From positions 1-34,675 of IMG/VR virus record IMGVR_UViG_3300011116_000664: a stretch of 34,675 bases of DNA. One strand, 5' to 3'. Below are positions 9,092 to 15,664 of this stretch, piece after piece (position 1 is the stretch's first letter; each line of letters starts with the position of its first letter). A model generated the notes under the pieces. That model was not told where the DNA came from and made no database searches. It saw nothing but the letters and a program-made list of their open reading frames with translations. Origin of the DNA: a virus. The translations under genes and the position numbers were made by a program.

Positions 9092-9373
9092 ATGAACCCC
9101 ACTCAAATTGCCAATGGTCTAACCTCGGCGCTACTTGGCCCAAGCCTCGGCGCTGGCCTTGTGCTTGTCGCGTGGCTGGTAAGTCTTATTCGCGATGGCG
9201 TACCGATTCGAGAGCAGGTGGCGCATGCGCTCGCGCAACTCAAGCCGGTGGCGATTCCTTCGTTGGGCGCGACTGGCCTTGCGTTGCTCGCTGGCGAGCC
9301 GTGGCAATTGGCGCTTTCCGCTGGAGTGAGCGCCGGTCTTGTGGCCGCAGGCTTTCGAGTGCCAGCAAAGTGA
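9092..9373 (+). CDS. Putative holin
   Basis: 93 residues with two hydrophobic segments (LGAGLVLVAWLVSLI near residues 18-33 and LGATGLALLAGEPWQLALSAGVSAGLVAAGF near 58-88). They are separated by a charged linker (RDGVPIREQ), and the C terminus is short and basic. Size, two membrane spans and location between a coiled-coil membrane protein and the endolysin genes fit a holin that opens the inner membrane at lysis. Only weak Shine-Dalgarno sequence is visible. The stop overlaps the next GTG start (GTGA). Confidence 0.7.
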   Translation: MNPTQIANGLTSALLGPSLGAGLVLVAWLVSLIRDGVPIREQVAHALAQLKPVAIPSLGATGLALLAGEPWQLALSAGVSAGLVAAGFRVPAK

Positions 9374-9786
9374 GGACGCTTGCCCTTGCACTGGCGCTGT
9401 CGTGCCTTGATTGCGCTGGTCTGACGCTGGCGCAGGTAGCTAAGGGTGCAGCTTGGTTGGGCGATGTGATCGAAGCGGCGCAGGCTGGCGCCGACGTCTA
9501 CTACCGTCGCCACCCAAACCAACAGAACGAGCAGCGACTTGCCTTGGCGCTTAAACGCACGAGGTTGGCGATTGCGGAGCTTTCCGGCGCCGTAGCCGCC
9601 GATGATGAGCTTGCTATGGCAAAGGCCCGTACAGAGGCACTGAGAGCCTATGGCGAGGTGGTCTACCTACTAGCGGAGCTTGGCGTTCTATCAGGTGAGG
9701 CGATTGGCGGCGCCGAGACGGATGCGCCTGCGCCTGGTCGCCTTGAATTGCCAAGTGTGGCACAGATTGCGATGGCGCTTGAATGA
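9370..9786 (+). CDS. Putative lysis-block lipoprotein
   Basis: 138 residues from a GTG at 9370 that overlaps the holin stop. This start gives M/V-RTLALALALSCLDCAGL: a basic residue, a hydrophobic core and a lipobox-like LxxC, so export and lipid attachment are likely. The mature part is helical and charged (NEQRLALALKRTRLAIAELSGAVAADDELAMAKARTEALRAYGEVV). A small lipoprotein between holin and endolysin suggests an outer-membrane spanin role, though it is longer and more helical than typical o-spanins. The stop overlaps the endolysin start (ATGA). Confidence 0.55.
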   Translation: MRTLALALALSCLDCAGLTLAQVAKGAAWLGDVIEAAQAGADVYYRRHPNQQNEQRLALALKRTRLAIAELSGAVAADDELAMAKARTEALRAYGEVVYLLAELGVLSGEAIGGAETDAPAPGRLELPSVAQIAMALE

Positions 9787-10913
9787 CTTCCTTGGCTTAT
9801 GTTTCGCGCGCGGGAGCTTGCGACCTGCATTCGGCAGGGTGGCTGGTACTGCCGAGTGGCGGCGCCATTAGTCGCCTGCCAATTGTCGATGCGGACACTA
9901 AGCTGTTCGCTCGCCTTTCGCCCGTGGCTGCTGACGCATGGGCGCGCAGCAAGGGCTGGCGTTTGCCGTCCGTCGATGAGTATGACGGCCTGCATTCGTC
10001 GGCGCTGTTTATCGCGCCTTGCACGATGCCAAGCATGGCGCAGCTCGCTGCTGCTGGCGTTGCCGCAAACAACGTGAAAGCCGTTGATGCGTTTCGCAAT
10101 GCCAACATGCGGTCGCTGACCTGGTGCCAAGAGCACGATGCAGCTGTATGGGACCGCCTAAAGGCTCGAGGATGGTGCGCCGAGCCGGTCAGTAATGCCG
10201 GTAAGCATTGGGCGAATGGTGGAGCTATCTATGGCTGGTGGCGTGCCGATGGCAGCAAGATTCAAAGCCCGTCGAGCGCGCATAAAGGCAGCCAGCATAC
10301 GGACTACGCCACGACGTTTCATGTGTGGCGCCCAGCTGAGCCTGGCGACAAGGTAGAGACTCCAAAGGTTGAGCCGTGGACGCACATTCAGGCTCGCAAC
10401 TTTACGCCAGCAGAGCGCAAGGCGGTTGACCTCGTAGTTCTTCACTCGACGGAAAACCCTATTAGGCGAGGCGTTGCTCGCAACGTGGCGCAATGGTTTG
10501 CAGGCGCATCGGCGCCGCAGGCGTCGTCGCATTACGTTGTGGGTCCTGATGCCGTATACAGGTGCGTCGAGGAGCGCTCTGTTGCTTGGGCAGCACCAGG
10601 CGCAAACCGCCAAGGCATCCAGATTGAGCAGGTCGGTCAGGCTGCCAAGACTCAATGGGACCGCGATGGCGATGGCGTCGAGGATGGCTTGCCAGTCTTG
10701 CGACGAAGCGCAGAGCTTGTGCGCGGCATCTGCGAGCGGTGGGACATTCCGGTTCAGGCGTTGAATGCAGCAGATTTGCTTGCTGGCAAACGCGGCATCA
10801 CGACGCATGCGGCGGTGTCGGCGGCATGGAAAAAGTCAACGCACGTCGATCCAGGATGTGGCGGCGACGTGCGTTGGCCGTGGGAGCTGTACTTGTCACT
10901 CGTCCGAGTATGA
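9783..10913 (+). CDS. Endolysin: N-terminal unknown domain plus Amidase_2 / PGRP domain
   Basis: 376 residues. Residues about 197-370 match N-acetylmuramoyl-L-alanine amidases of the T7-lysozyme/PGRP type: LVVLHSTE with zinc ligand H221, SSHYVVGPDAVYRCV, IQIEQVG, ITTH (H342) and a final STHVDPG (H354, D356). This enzyme cuts the amide bond between muramic acid and the stem peptide. Residues 45-183 form a separate domain with WRLPSVDEYDGL, KHWANGGAIYGWWRADG and HKGSQHTDYATTFHVW. The His/Asp-rich H-x-x-x-x-H-x-DY end could be a second catalytic site (peptidase-like), but this is unproven. No signal peptide, consistent with release by the holin. Its 3' end overlaps the convergent transglycosylase gene by 18 bp. 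Confidence 0.85.
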   Translation: MTSLAYVSRAGACDLHSAGWLVLPSGGAISRLPIVDADTKLFARLSPVAADAWARSKGWRLPSVDEYDGLHSSALFIAPCTMPSMAQLAAAGVAANNVKAVDAFRNANMRSLTWCQEHDAAVWDRLKARGWCAEPVSNAGKHWANGGAIYGWWRADGSKIQSPSSAHKGSQHTDYATTFHVWRPAEPGDKVETPKVEPWTHIQARNFTPAERKAVDLVVLHSTENPIRRGVARNVAQWFAGASAPQASSHYVVGPDAVYRCVEERSVAWAAPGANRQGIQIEQVGQAAKTQWDRDGDGVEDGLPVLRRSAELVRGICERWDIPVQALNAADLLAGKRGITTHAAVSAAWKKSTHVDPGCGGDVRWPWELYLSLVRV

Positions 10914-11516
10914 TTCGATAGCCTTGACGCGTCGTCGCGTGGCGGTATCCATTGGCCTGTTTCCGCAATCGATAGGCTCAATGTCGGCAGCGTCGGCCAT
11001 AGCGGCTGCGAGCTGGCAGCGGCGCACGCCGAGGGCGATAGGCTTTGCCGAGCACTTGCCAGCGCTCCACGCTCCGAGCCATTGAGCAGGACCTCCATGG
11101 CATGTGTCCCGATAGTGGCGCAGCAGCCGATACGCAGCGAGAACGGACGACCTTGGGTTGCGTAGCGAGTCTACTGTGATCGGAGCATAGTCCCGATCAA
11201 TGCGCGGCATCATTGATGGCAACGAACGCGAAAGCTGCATGGGTCCAATGGCCTTGCAATGTCGTGCCAAGGTGTTGTCGCAGTCACCATCTTTGATGTT
11301 TGGGCGATGACGCGATTCCTCGTACCCGATTACAGCCAGCAGCAATGGATCAACGTCGGGCGAGACGAGCGTTCCAGCGCGCCCAGCCTCGAGGTATTCG
11401 CCAGCCATTGTTGCCATGCCGTCGAGGTACGATGCCCAACGTTCTGATGTGTGGAGGTCTGGTTGCTCGACCATGGCGAGCTTGGACAGAAGCAGGATTA
11501 GTGTTGCGAACGTCAT
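10896..11516 (-). CDS. Signal-anchored lytic transglycosylase (SLT-like)
   Basis: 206 residues from the ATG at 11516, chosen because its ATGA overlaps the stop of the upstream small gene. Residues 1-18 are a hydrophobic export or anchor segment (MTFATLILLLSKLAMV). The SLT fold signature follows: DPLLLAVIGYEESRH (catalytic Glu at residue 67), AIGPMQLS (89-96, the usual GLMQ position), VLAAYRLLRHY and WLGAWSAGKC in place of the common AYNAG. Several Cys (80, 87, 139, 155, 167, 184) suggest disulphides in the periplasm. It cleaves the glycan backbone between MurNAc and GlcNAc. It is transcribed against the main lysis block and from an early-type promoter, so it may act in superinfection, wall remodelling or backup lysis rather than as the main lysin. 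Confidence 0.75.
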   Translation of the reverse strand: MTFATLILLLSKLAMVEQPDLHTSERWASYLDGMATMAGEYLEAGRAGTLVSPDVDPLLLAVIGYEESRHRPNIKDGDCDNTLARHCKAIGPMQLSRSLPSMMPRIDRDYAPITVDSLRNPRSSVLAAYRLLRHYRDTCHGGPAQWLGAWSAGKCSAKPIALGVRRCQLAAAMADAADIEPIDCGNRPMDTATRRRVKAIESYSDE

Positions 11517-11611
11517 TGGACGAAACCCCAGATAATGAAGGCAAAAAACAGCACGGTAACGATTAGATCGACATATTCCGTGCGTTTGCACTTGTTGCAT
11601 GAGCAATTCAT
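11513..11611 (-). CDS. 32-residue Cys-rich single-span membrane peptide
   Basis: A very short gene linked by ATGA overlaps to the gene before it (11608) and the gene after it (11516). The product begins MNCSCNKCKRTEY, with three Cys in a CxCxxC pattern and a basic patch. One hydrophobic span follows (VDLIVTVLFFAFIIWGFV). The positive residues before the span predict N-in, C-out topology. The paired overlaps, the absence of any other way to bridge the two neighbours without a gap, and the clean membrane span argue for a real gene. Function unknown; partnership with the adjacent transglycosylase is plausible. Confidence 0.65.
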   Translation of the reverse strand: MNCSCNKCKRTEYVDLIVTVLFFAFIIWGFVQ

Positions 11612-12156
11612 AGGTCCTGACAGCACCTAACAGTGGTTGCGTAATCGTGCCACCGTGGCGAGTGCGACCCGATTACGTCTCCGCATTCTCCGAGCCTCGA
11701 CCAATAGGCCGATGTGATGGCGTATTTGTCACCGATGCGTACCCATTCTTCCGTTGCAAGCATTCCCGCAGCGCCAGTGTCCCCGATGCATTGCGGCAGC
11801 TCCGATAGAGCAGGGTACTGGTCGAGGCGCATTAGCTCGCTGGCGTCCCGATTGGCAACCAGGTCCCAGGCCGGAGCCTGGTACGGCACGAGGTCGCCGC
11901 ACGCTTCGCGCACCGTACCAGCGCACGCCGAGCGCCACTCGGATATCTGGCAAAGCCTGCGGCCTCGAGAAGCGCAGAGCGTTTCAGCGTCCCATGTCGC
12001 TCCGTCGAGTCGGAGATATGGTTCAGGCAGCGCGGACAGGCCAAGCATCGGCTGCCCGTAGCCTGGCCATGGCAGCCGCTCTATGCAGGTGCCAGCGACG
12101 GCTGGCACCATATCGAGCGGGCACGCCAGCACTGGCAAGATGTGCCACCAGGTCAT
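11608..12156 (-). CDS. FGE/SUMF1-like (C-type-lectin fold) protein, short
   Basis: 182 residues from the ATG at 12156, which overlaps the stop of the upstream gene (ATGA). The segment LCASRGRRLCQISEWRSACAG matches the GxRLxxxxEWExAxRG signature of formylglycine-generating-enzyme-like domains. The C terminus YATTVRCCQDL fits their GFRCC ending. It is shorter than catalytic FGE proteins (roughly 250-300 residues) and rich in Cys. The N terminus (MTWWHILPVLACPLDMVPAVAG) could be a weak signal sequence. In phages this fold often serves as a binding or display domain rather than an enzyme. Association with a transglycosylase and a membrane peptide suggests a cell-envelope role. Family assignment is by motif only. 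Confidence 0.6.
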   Translation of the reverse strand: MTWWHILPVLACPLDMVPAVAGTCIERLPWPGYGQPMLGLSALPEPYLRLDGATWDAETLCASRGRRLCQISEWRSACAGTVREACGDLVPYQAPAWDLVANRDASELMRLDQYPALSELPQCIGDTGAAGMLATEEWVRIGDKYAITSAYWSRLGECGDVIGSHSPRWHDYATTVRCCQDL

Positions 12157-12410
12157 CGGTCCTGTAGCCTCATTTCGATGTAACGTGCCCAACCACGTTC
12201 ATCATTCGCGCTGAGACGAAGCTGTCTCCACCCGCCTCGGCGCTTGTCAGGCATCCAAGCCTGAACGGCATAGATTCCCTGCCAGTCTGAGTCCCAGGTA
12301 AACGTGGCCTCGAATACCATCACAGCGTATTCGCCGTAGCTGCTGAGGTTGCCTCGTTCAATGTCGCACTTTATTGAACGGTCGCCGTAAAGTCGCGGTT
12401 CCCAGCTCAT
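12153..12410 (-). CDS. Hypothetical protein of the envelope-gene operon
   Basis: 85 residues from the ATG at 12410, whose ATGA overlaps the previous stop; a more upstream in-frame ATG would overlap too far. The protein is rich in Trp, Arg and Asp with beta-type spacing (GEYAVMVFEATFTWDSDWQGIYAVQAWMPDKRRGGWRQLRL). There is no signal peptide and no membrane span. No family recognised. Second gene of the five-gene minus-strand operon. Confidence 0.65.
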   Translation of the reverse strand: MSWEPRLYGDRSIKCDIERGNLSSYGEYAVMVFEATFTWDSDWQGIYAVQAWMPDKRRGGWRQLRLSANDERGWARYIEMRLQDR

Positions 12411-12607
12411 AGCCGCACCTGGCCCCATTGGCCGCGTTTGGCATGCTCGACGCGCAGGCGATGCTTCATGTGCTGGATTGAGGATTCGCTAACCTTTACG
12501 CCAGAGGCAACAAGGTAAAAAACTACAGCGCCAGTGTCGATCTGGACGTCTTCCTCAATGACTTCCCAGGCCAGATCGTTGATTGTGTTTTTTTCGGTGT
12601 TGGTCAT
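12407..12607 (-). CDS. Hypothetical small protein, first gene of the minus-strand operon
   Basis: 66 residues, start ATG at 12607 with no Shine-Dalgarno but a promoter -10 box only six bases upstream, so it is probably translated from a leaderless mRNA. The first half is acidic (NDLAWEVIEEDVQIDTG), and the second half is basic and helical (SSIQHMKHRLRVEHAKRGQWG), possibly a winged-helix or small HTH shape (VVFYLVASGVKVSESSIQHMKHRLR). That hint would make it a regulator, but it is weak. Confidence 0.65.
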   Translation of the reverse strand: MTNTEKNTINDLAWEVIEEDVQIDTGAVVFYLVASGVKVSESSIQHMKHRLRVEHAKRGQWGQVRL

Positions 12608-12642
12608 GTGCAGACGTTAACCGCAGCTAATGCGTTCGTCAA
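12608..12642 (-). promoter_or_regulatory. Leaderless-type promoter for the 12607 operon
   Basis: Minus-strand TTGACG at 12642-12637, 17-bp spacer, TAACGT at 12619-12614, then six bases to the ATG at 12607. Transcription starting 6-8 bases after the -10 would begin at or next to the ATG. GTTGAC at the -35 and GTTAAC at the -10 recur at sister promoters. Confidence 0.65.
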
Positions 12643-12651
12643 CATTTGCGA

Positions 12652-12689
12652 ACAAAAAAAAGCAGGCTACGTCATTCCACGCAGCCTGC
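12652..12689 (-). terminator. Rho-independent terminator of the exonuclease-ssb operon
   Basis: Reading the minus strand, an 11-bp stem (12689-12679 paired with 12672-12662, one G-U pair) with a six-base loop is followed by a run of eight T (12661-12654). It lies 29 bp after the ssb stop and directly upstream of the next promoter at 12642, so it insulates the two operons. Confidence 0.85.
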
Positions 12690-12717
12690 CACCAGTCCAA
12701 CCCGATGAGCGTTGAGC

Positions 12718-13113
12718 TTAGAACGGGATGTCGTCGTTGTCAAAGACTGAAAAATCAGGCTCAGCCTTGGTTGTAGGAGCGGCCTGCGCTTGTTCGCGCC
12801 GCTCGCCTTTGACGAGGTGTACGTCGCTTGCAGCGACCTCGGTTTTGTAGCGTTTCTGTCCGTCTTTCTCCCAGCTCGAGGTGCGGAGGGAGCCTTCAAC
12901 GACGAGTTGCGAGCCTTTGGTCAGCAAGCGAGCCATGGCCTCGGCACGTTTGCCGAACAGCACGACCGAATGCCACTCGGTGTGGTCGATCCATTGTTCG
13001 CCTTGCTTTTTCCGCTCCGACGTTGCGAGCGAAAATTTCAGCACTGGCATTGCGCCAGCCTGTTTCAGCTCAGGGTCTTTCCCAAGCCGCCCAAACAAAG
13101 TAACGCGATTCAC
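12718..13113 (-). CDS. ssb: Single-stranded DNA-binding protein
   Basis: 131 residues with the OB-fold start MNRVTLFGRLGKDPELK, the HTEWHSVVLFGKRAEAMARLLTKGSQLVVEGSLRTSSWEKDGQKRYKTEV core and the acidic tip FDNDDIPF that recruits partner proteins in bacterial SSBs. The start is a GTG at 13113 with a strong GGAGG eight bases upstream and a GTGA overlap with the stop of the exonuclease-RecT gene. SSB coats single strands made by the exonuclease, a standard partner of RecT-type annealing proteins, and the coupling implies co-production. Confidence 0.95.
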   Translation of the reverse strand: MNRVTLFGRLGKDPELKQAGAMPVLKFSLATSERKKQGEQWIDHTEWHSVVLFGKRAEAMARLLTKGSQLVVEGSLRTSSWEKDGQKRYKTEVAASDVHLVKGERREQAQAAPTTKAEPDFSVFDNDDIPF

Positions 13114-14528
13114 GATGCACCTCCGAATTCCTCAGGCGAGTAAACTCCCGCCATGACCTCAGGCCAAACAAATCGTGCGGCCTCCGCAATGCACCGATTG
13201 ATCAGCATTTCGCGCGGATACTTGGACCAGTTTGGCCTGGACGCAAGCCCTGCTCGCTTAGCATCTTCGATGCCCCAGGTGTAAACCTCTGGCTCGTTCC
13301 AGCCATGCCGCTGGACCTCGACCGTTGCCAACTCGTTGCTGCATTTGCTGCGGACAACGCGAAACATCTTGCACGACGGGTGCTCAAGGCATCGAGCCAT
13401 CATGGCCTGAGCTGACATGGTGGGTTTGCCTTCCACAATGTGGAACGAACGCAACGCAGCCATGGCTCCGAGTCCGAATTCTCGGCCCGCCATGATTACC
13501 AGCATGGCAGCCTCTGGCGTTCCATAGGCGCTGAACATGCGCGAGCCAACGACAACTTTGGCAAGGCCGTATGCGCTGCGACTGTCGGTCGGCTCGAGCT
13601 GGCGTGCCCAATCCTGCGGCGCCGCTACAAGCGCACGTTGCGGAGCGCTAGCGGGAGCCGGTGGCGCCTGCGGGATAGTGTCTGCTGCCGGTGGCGCAGC
13701 AGGAGCGTCGTCAAATTCTGCTTCAATTGTCATGGTTTCCTTTGCTTTAGTCGTGATTCGAGGCTGCTGAATTGCAGCCAAGAGATCGGAGGTTACGCAC
13801 GCAGAGGCAAGCTCTGGGCGTAGCGTTACCAGTTCGAGTGCGAGGATGATGTTGCATCCAGCGCGTGTAGCGGCCTCGTGTAGCGCTTTTCTAAGCGCGG
13901 GCGTAAATGCGTCCGCATTCTCTCTCAAAGCGTCATAAACGCCGTTTATGCTGCCGTAATCTACCAGCAACGAGGTGGCGCGCTTAGGACCAACACCAGC
14001 TACACCAGGAACGTTATCGGACTTGTCGCCGGTTAGCGCTAACCATTCGGCAACTTTATTGGGCCATACTCCGAGTTCAGCATGTACCATTTCTGAGGTG
14101 ACGACCTCGTTGCGGCCCAGGTGGTACATGGTGACGCCCGCGCGCAGCAATTGTAAAAGGTCTTTGTCTTGGCTCAGGATCGTTTGTTCGCCGTCGATTC
14201 CATGCACAAACGATGCAATTAAATCGTCGGCCTCAAAGCCATCGAGCTCGACCATGGGAAAGCCGTCATCGCGCAGCGCTTCGATGGTGCGGCGCATTTG
14301 CTCAAGGCTTAGCTCGTCCTTTGCGGGCCTGTTTGCCTTGTATTCTGGCCACTTGTCGCGGCGCCAACTGGTGCGCGAATCGAGCGCAATAACGGTAGCG
14401 CCATGCCCGGCTGCATGTTCGCGAATTTGGCCAAGCGTCCGCTGAGCGGCGTAGCTCAGGGCCTCGTCGCCGCTGGCGTGCCACTGTCGCCACCAAACGG
14501 CGGAAAAATCTACGATTAGCGTACTCAT
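13110..14528 (-). CDS. 5'-3' exonuclease fused to RecT-like annealing protein
   Basis: 472 residues from the ATG at 14528 (ATGA overlap with the upstream gene). Residues 1-250 are a FEN/T5-type 5' nuclease: N-terminal VDFSA, RRDKWPEYKANR, DGFEADDLIA (96-105), LSQDKDLLQL (119-128) and TGDKSDNVPGVAGVGPKRA (166-184, H3TH), supplying the metal-binding acidic residues. An Ala/Pro linker spans about 272-305. Residues 315-472 match RecT-type single-strand annealing proteins (FGLGAMAALRSFHIVEGKPTMSA; RPNWSKYPREMLINRCIAEAARF; YSPEEFG). Resection and annealing are normally made by separate proteins (RecE/RecT, Exo/Bet). An internal ATG with its own ribosome-binding site sits at the junction. Domain calls are by motif recognition and are strong. 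Confidence 0.9.
   Translation of the reverse strand: MSTLIVDFSAVWWRQWHASGDEALSYAAQRTLGQIREHAAGHGATVIALDSRTSWRRDKWPEYKANRPAKDELSLEQMRRTIEALRDDGFPMVELDGFEADDLIASFVHGIDGEQTILSQDKDLLQLLRAGVTMYHLGRNEVVTSEMVHAELGVWPNKVAEWLALTGDKSDNVPGVAGVGPKRATSLLVDYGSINGVYDALRENADAFTPALRKALHEAATRAGCNIILALELVTLRPELASACVTSDLLAAIQQPRITTKAKETMTIEAEFDDAPAAPPAADTIPQAPPAPASAPQRALVAAPQDWARQLEPTDSRSAYGLAKVVVGSRMFSAYGTPEAAMLVIMAGREFGLGAMAALRSFHIVEGKPTMSAQAMMARCLEHPSCKMFRVVRSKCSNELATVEVQRHGWNEPEVYTWGIEDAKRAGLASRPNWSKYPREMLINRCIAEAARFVWPEVMAGVYSPEEFGGAS
13731..13744 (-). promoter_or_regulatory. Internal ribosome-binding site and ATG at the RecT boundary
   Basis: Within the fusion gene, AAGGAAA stands five bases or so before an in-frame ATG (13733-13731, residue 266, MTIEAEFDD). 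Starting there would give a 207-residue free RecT-like protein whose N terminus looks natural for that family. This may be the original recT start retained after the upstream exonuclease gene lost its stop codon. Confidence 0.55.
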
Positions 14529-14749
14529 GGGTACGCGTGCCATTCTTGGTTGGCGGCAGGCGTTACGTCCAGGCGCATGATATCGGCCTCGCCCAAGATG
14601 CGCGCAGCCTTGTTCCTGGCATCGTACCAGTGGCGCTCGATGACCTGGGCAACGACAAGGCTTTGGCGAGCCATGCGAACATCCCAGCACACGTCGTTGT
14701 GGTTGGGTTGTCCTGGTGTTTGTTCTGGAGCAAGTTCGTATGTTTTCAT
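14525..14749 (-). CDS. Hypothetical protein preceding the exonuclease-RecT gene
   Basis: 74 residues starting at the ATG at 14749, six bases after the preceding stop, with no Shine-Dalgarno. The central segment (VCWDVRMARQSLVVAQVIERHWYDARNKAARILGEADIMRLDV) is amphipathic helix. The C terminus overlaps the exonuclease-RecT start by ATGA, so translation is probably coupled. No recognised family; a small recombination accessory factor is possible. Confidence 0.65.
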   Translation of the reverse strand: MKTYELAPEQTPGQPNHNDVCWDVRMARQSLVVAQVIERHWYDARNKAARILGEADIMRLDVTPAANQEWHAYP

Positions 14750-14755
14750 AGTGTT

Positions 14756-14962
14756 TTACTTGGTAAATGCGTCAACGTAGAGCGCCAATGTGACGCTTGC
14801 CAGCCACAACCCAGCAAGAACCGGAGTCGGCACCGAAACCGATGCCACCGTGGCACTTGGCTGTGGTCTTTCTCGAACGAAACAATTTCCTTCCGTTCCG
14901 CGCAAGCGCATCTTGGATCCAATAACGACTGCGGCCCTTGTTGGTTCGTAGCAGCTGCTCAC
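14756..14962 (-). CDS. Small membrane protein, first gene of the recombination operon
   Basis: 68 residues if translation begins at the GTG at 14962, which lies eight bases downstream of a strong -10 box. Longer versions from upstream codons would begin before the promoter and are rejected. The N-terminal half is basic with two Cys (SSCYEPTRAAVVIGSKMRLRGTEGNCF). The C-terminal half holds one hydrophobic segment (VLAGLWLASVTLALYV). No family recognised. Leaderless translation from GTG is predicted. Confidence 0.55.
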   Translation of the reverse strand: MSSCYEPTRAAVVIGSKMRLRGTEGNCFVRERPQPSATVASVSVPTPVLAGLWLASVTLALYVDAFTK

Positions 14963-14998
14963 GACAACGATAGTTAACCAGCGCGAACCATCTGTCAA
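14963..14998 (-). promoter_or_regulatory. Leaderless-type promoter of the recombination operon
   Basis: Minus-strand consensus TTGACA at 14998-14993, 16-bp spacer, TAACTA at 14976-14971, then eight bases to the GTG at 14962. The box pair is nearly identical to that at 18869-18842. It is divergent from the rightward replication unit that begins at 15049. Confidence 0.7.
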
Positions 14999-15020
14999 CC
15001 AAATCGTTCGCAGTGGCGAA

Positions 15021-15048
15021 GTTTCTTTGCGCGTGTTATGGCTCCGCT
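15021..15048 (+). promoter_or_regulatory. Probable leaderless-type promoter for the rightward regulator
   Basis: TATGGC at 15037-15042 preceded by TG-T (extended -10), then six bases to the ATG at 15049. The segment GCGTGTTA is shared with sister promoters. The -35 region has no good match, so this unit may need an activator or rely on the extended -10. Confidence 0.4.
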
Positions 15049-15315
15049 ATGGAAGCACACAAGACGTTTGCAAAATGGCTGAAGAAAAATGGCGTTAACC
15101 AAGCAAAAGTCGCAAAGCTGATGCGAGTTTCTCCGCCATGCGTTCATGACTGGTTGCATCAAAAAAGACAACCGGGGCCTGCGTACCGCGATGCAATCCA
15201 AACTTGGACGGATGGCGCTGTTATGGCTGATGCATGGTTGACAAAAGAGGAGCTTGAAAGCTTGCAGTTCTTGCGTTCAATTCAGCCATTCGAAGACGTT
15301 CACGAGTCAAAGTGA
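15049..15315 (+). CDS. XRE/Cro-like helix-turn-helix regulator
   Basis: 88 residues from the ATG at 15049. This start is preferred over the GTG at 15013 because the -10 box lies between them. Residues 5-40 (FAKWLKKNGVNQAKVAKLMRVSPPCVHDWLHQKRQPGPAYRDAI) form a classic helix-turn-helix of the XRE family, followed by the DGAVMADAWLTKEE segment common to Cro-type proteins. It is the first rightward gene beside a divergent promoter pair, the usual spot for a phage switch repressor or Cro. Its operators may be the GTT(A/G)AC half-sites between 14960 and 15010. Confidence 0.75.
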   Translation: MEAHKTFAKWLKKNGVNQAKVAKLMRVSPPCVHDWLHQKRQPGPAYRDAIQTWTDGAVMADAWLTKEELESLQFLRSIQPFEDVHESK

Positions 15316-15319
15316 AAGC

Positions 15320-15664
15320 ATGTATTTGGTCCTTGTTTCTGATCGTGAAGTTGAACGGTACGATGACCTCCACCGCGCCATGCAACGCAGCCGCGAGCTT
15401 GCTGCGGAGCTTGATGCGTGGGCTGAGGTAGCAACAAGCGCAGGCGTGGTCCTGGCTGTCGCAGGCCCATGCGAGACTGGTGGAGGCTGGCATATGGCCA
15501 AGGCGCGTCGAAAAAACATGGCGATCCAATCTGGTACGTCATTGCCCGATGCGTCGATTGCTACCCTGTGTCGGTCATGCGGCAGACCTGGAATCGTGCG
15601 GCGCCAAACGAGCGCAAAGATCGTCCGTTATTACTGCGAGGTTCATGCCGATGGTGCAACTTGA
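15320..15664 (+). CDS. Hypothetical protein with C-terminal zinc-ribbon-like motif
   Basis: 114 residues starting five bases after the regulator's stop. The N-terminal half is helical and charged (EVERYDDLHRAMQRSRELAAELDAWAEVA). The C-terminal part has CRSCGRPGIVRRQTSAKIVRYYCEVH, two Cys/His pairs that could bind zinc. The end overlaps the start of the resolvase gene by about 20 bases. No family recognised; a nucleic-acid-binding role is plausible. Confidence 0.65.
   Translation: MYLVLVSDREVERYDDLHRAMQRSRELAAELDAWAEVATSAGVVLAVAGPCETGGGWHMAKARRKNMAIQSGTSLPDASIATLCRSCGRPGIVRRQTSAKIVRYYCEVHADGAT

Noticed and set aside
14963-15012. Upstream starts for the 14756 and 15049 genes
   Set aside because: They would begin upstream of or within the promoter boxes.
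15480-15644. Longer N terminus for the RusA-like gene
   Set aside because: It overlaps the preceding gene heavily and RusA proteins are about 120 residues.
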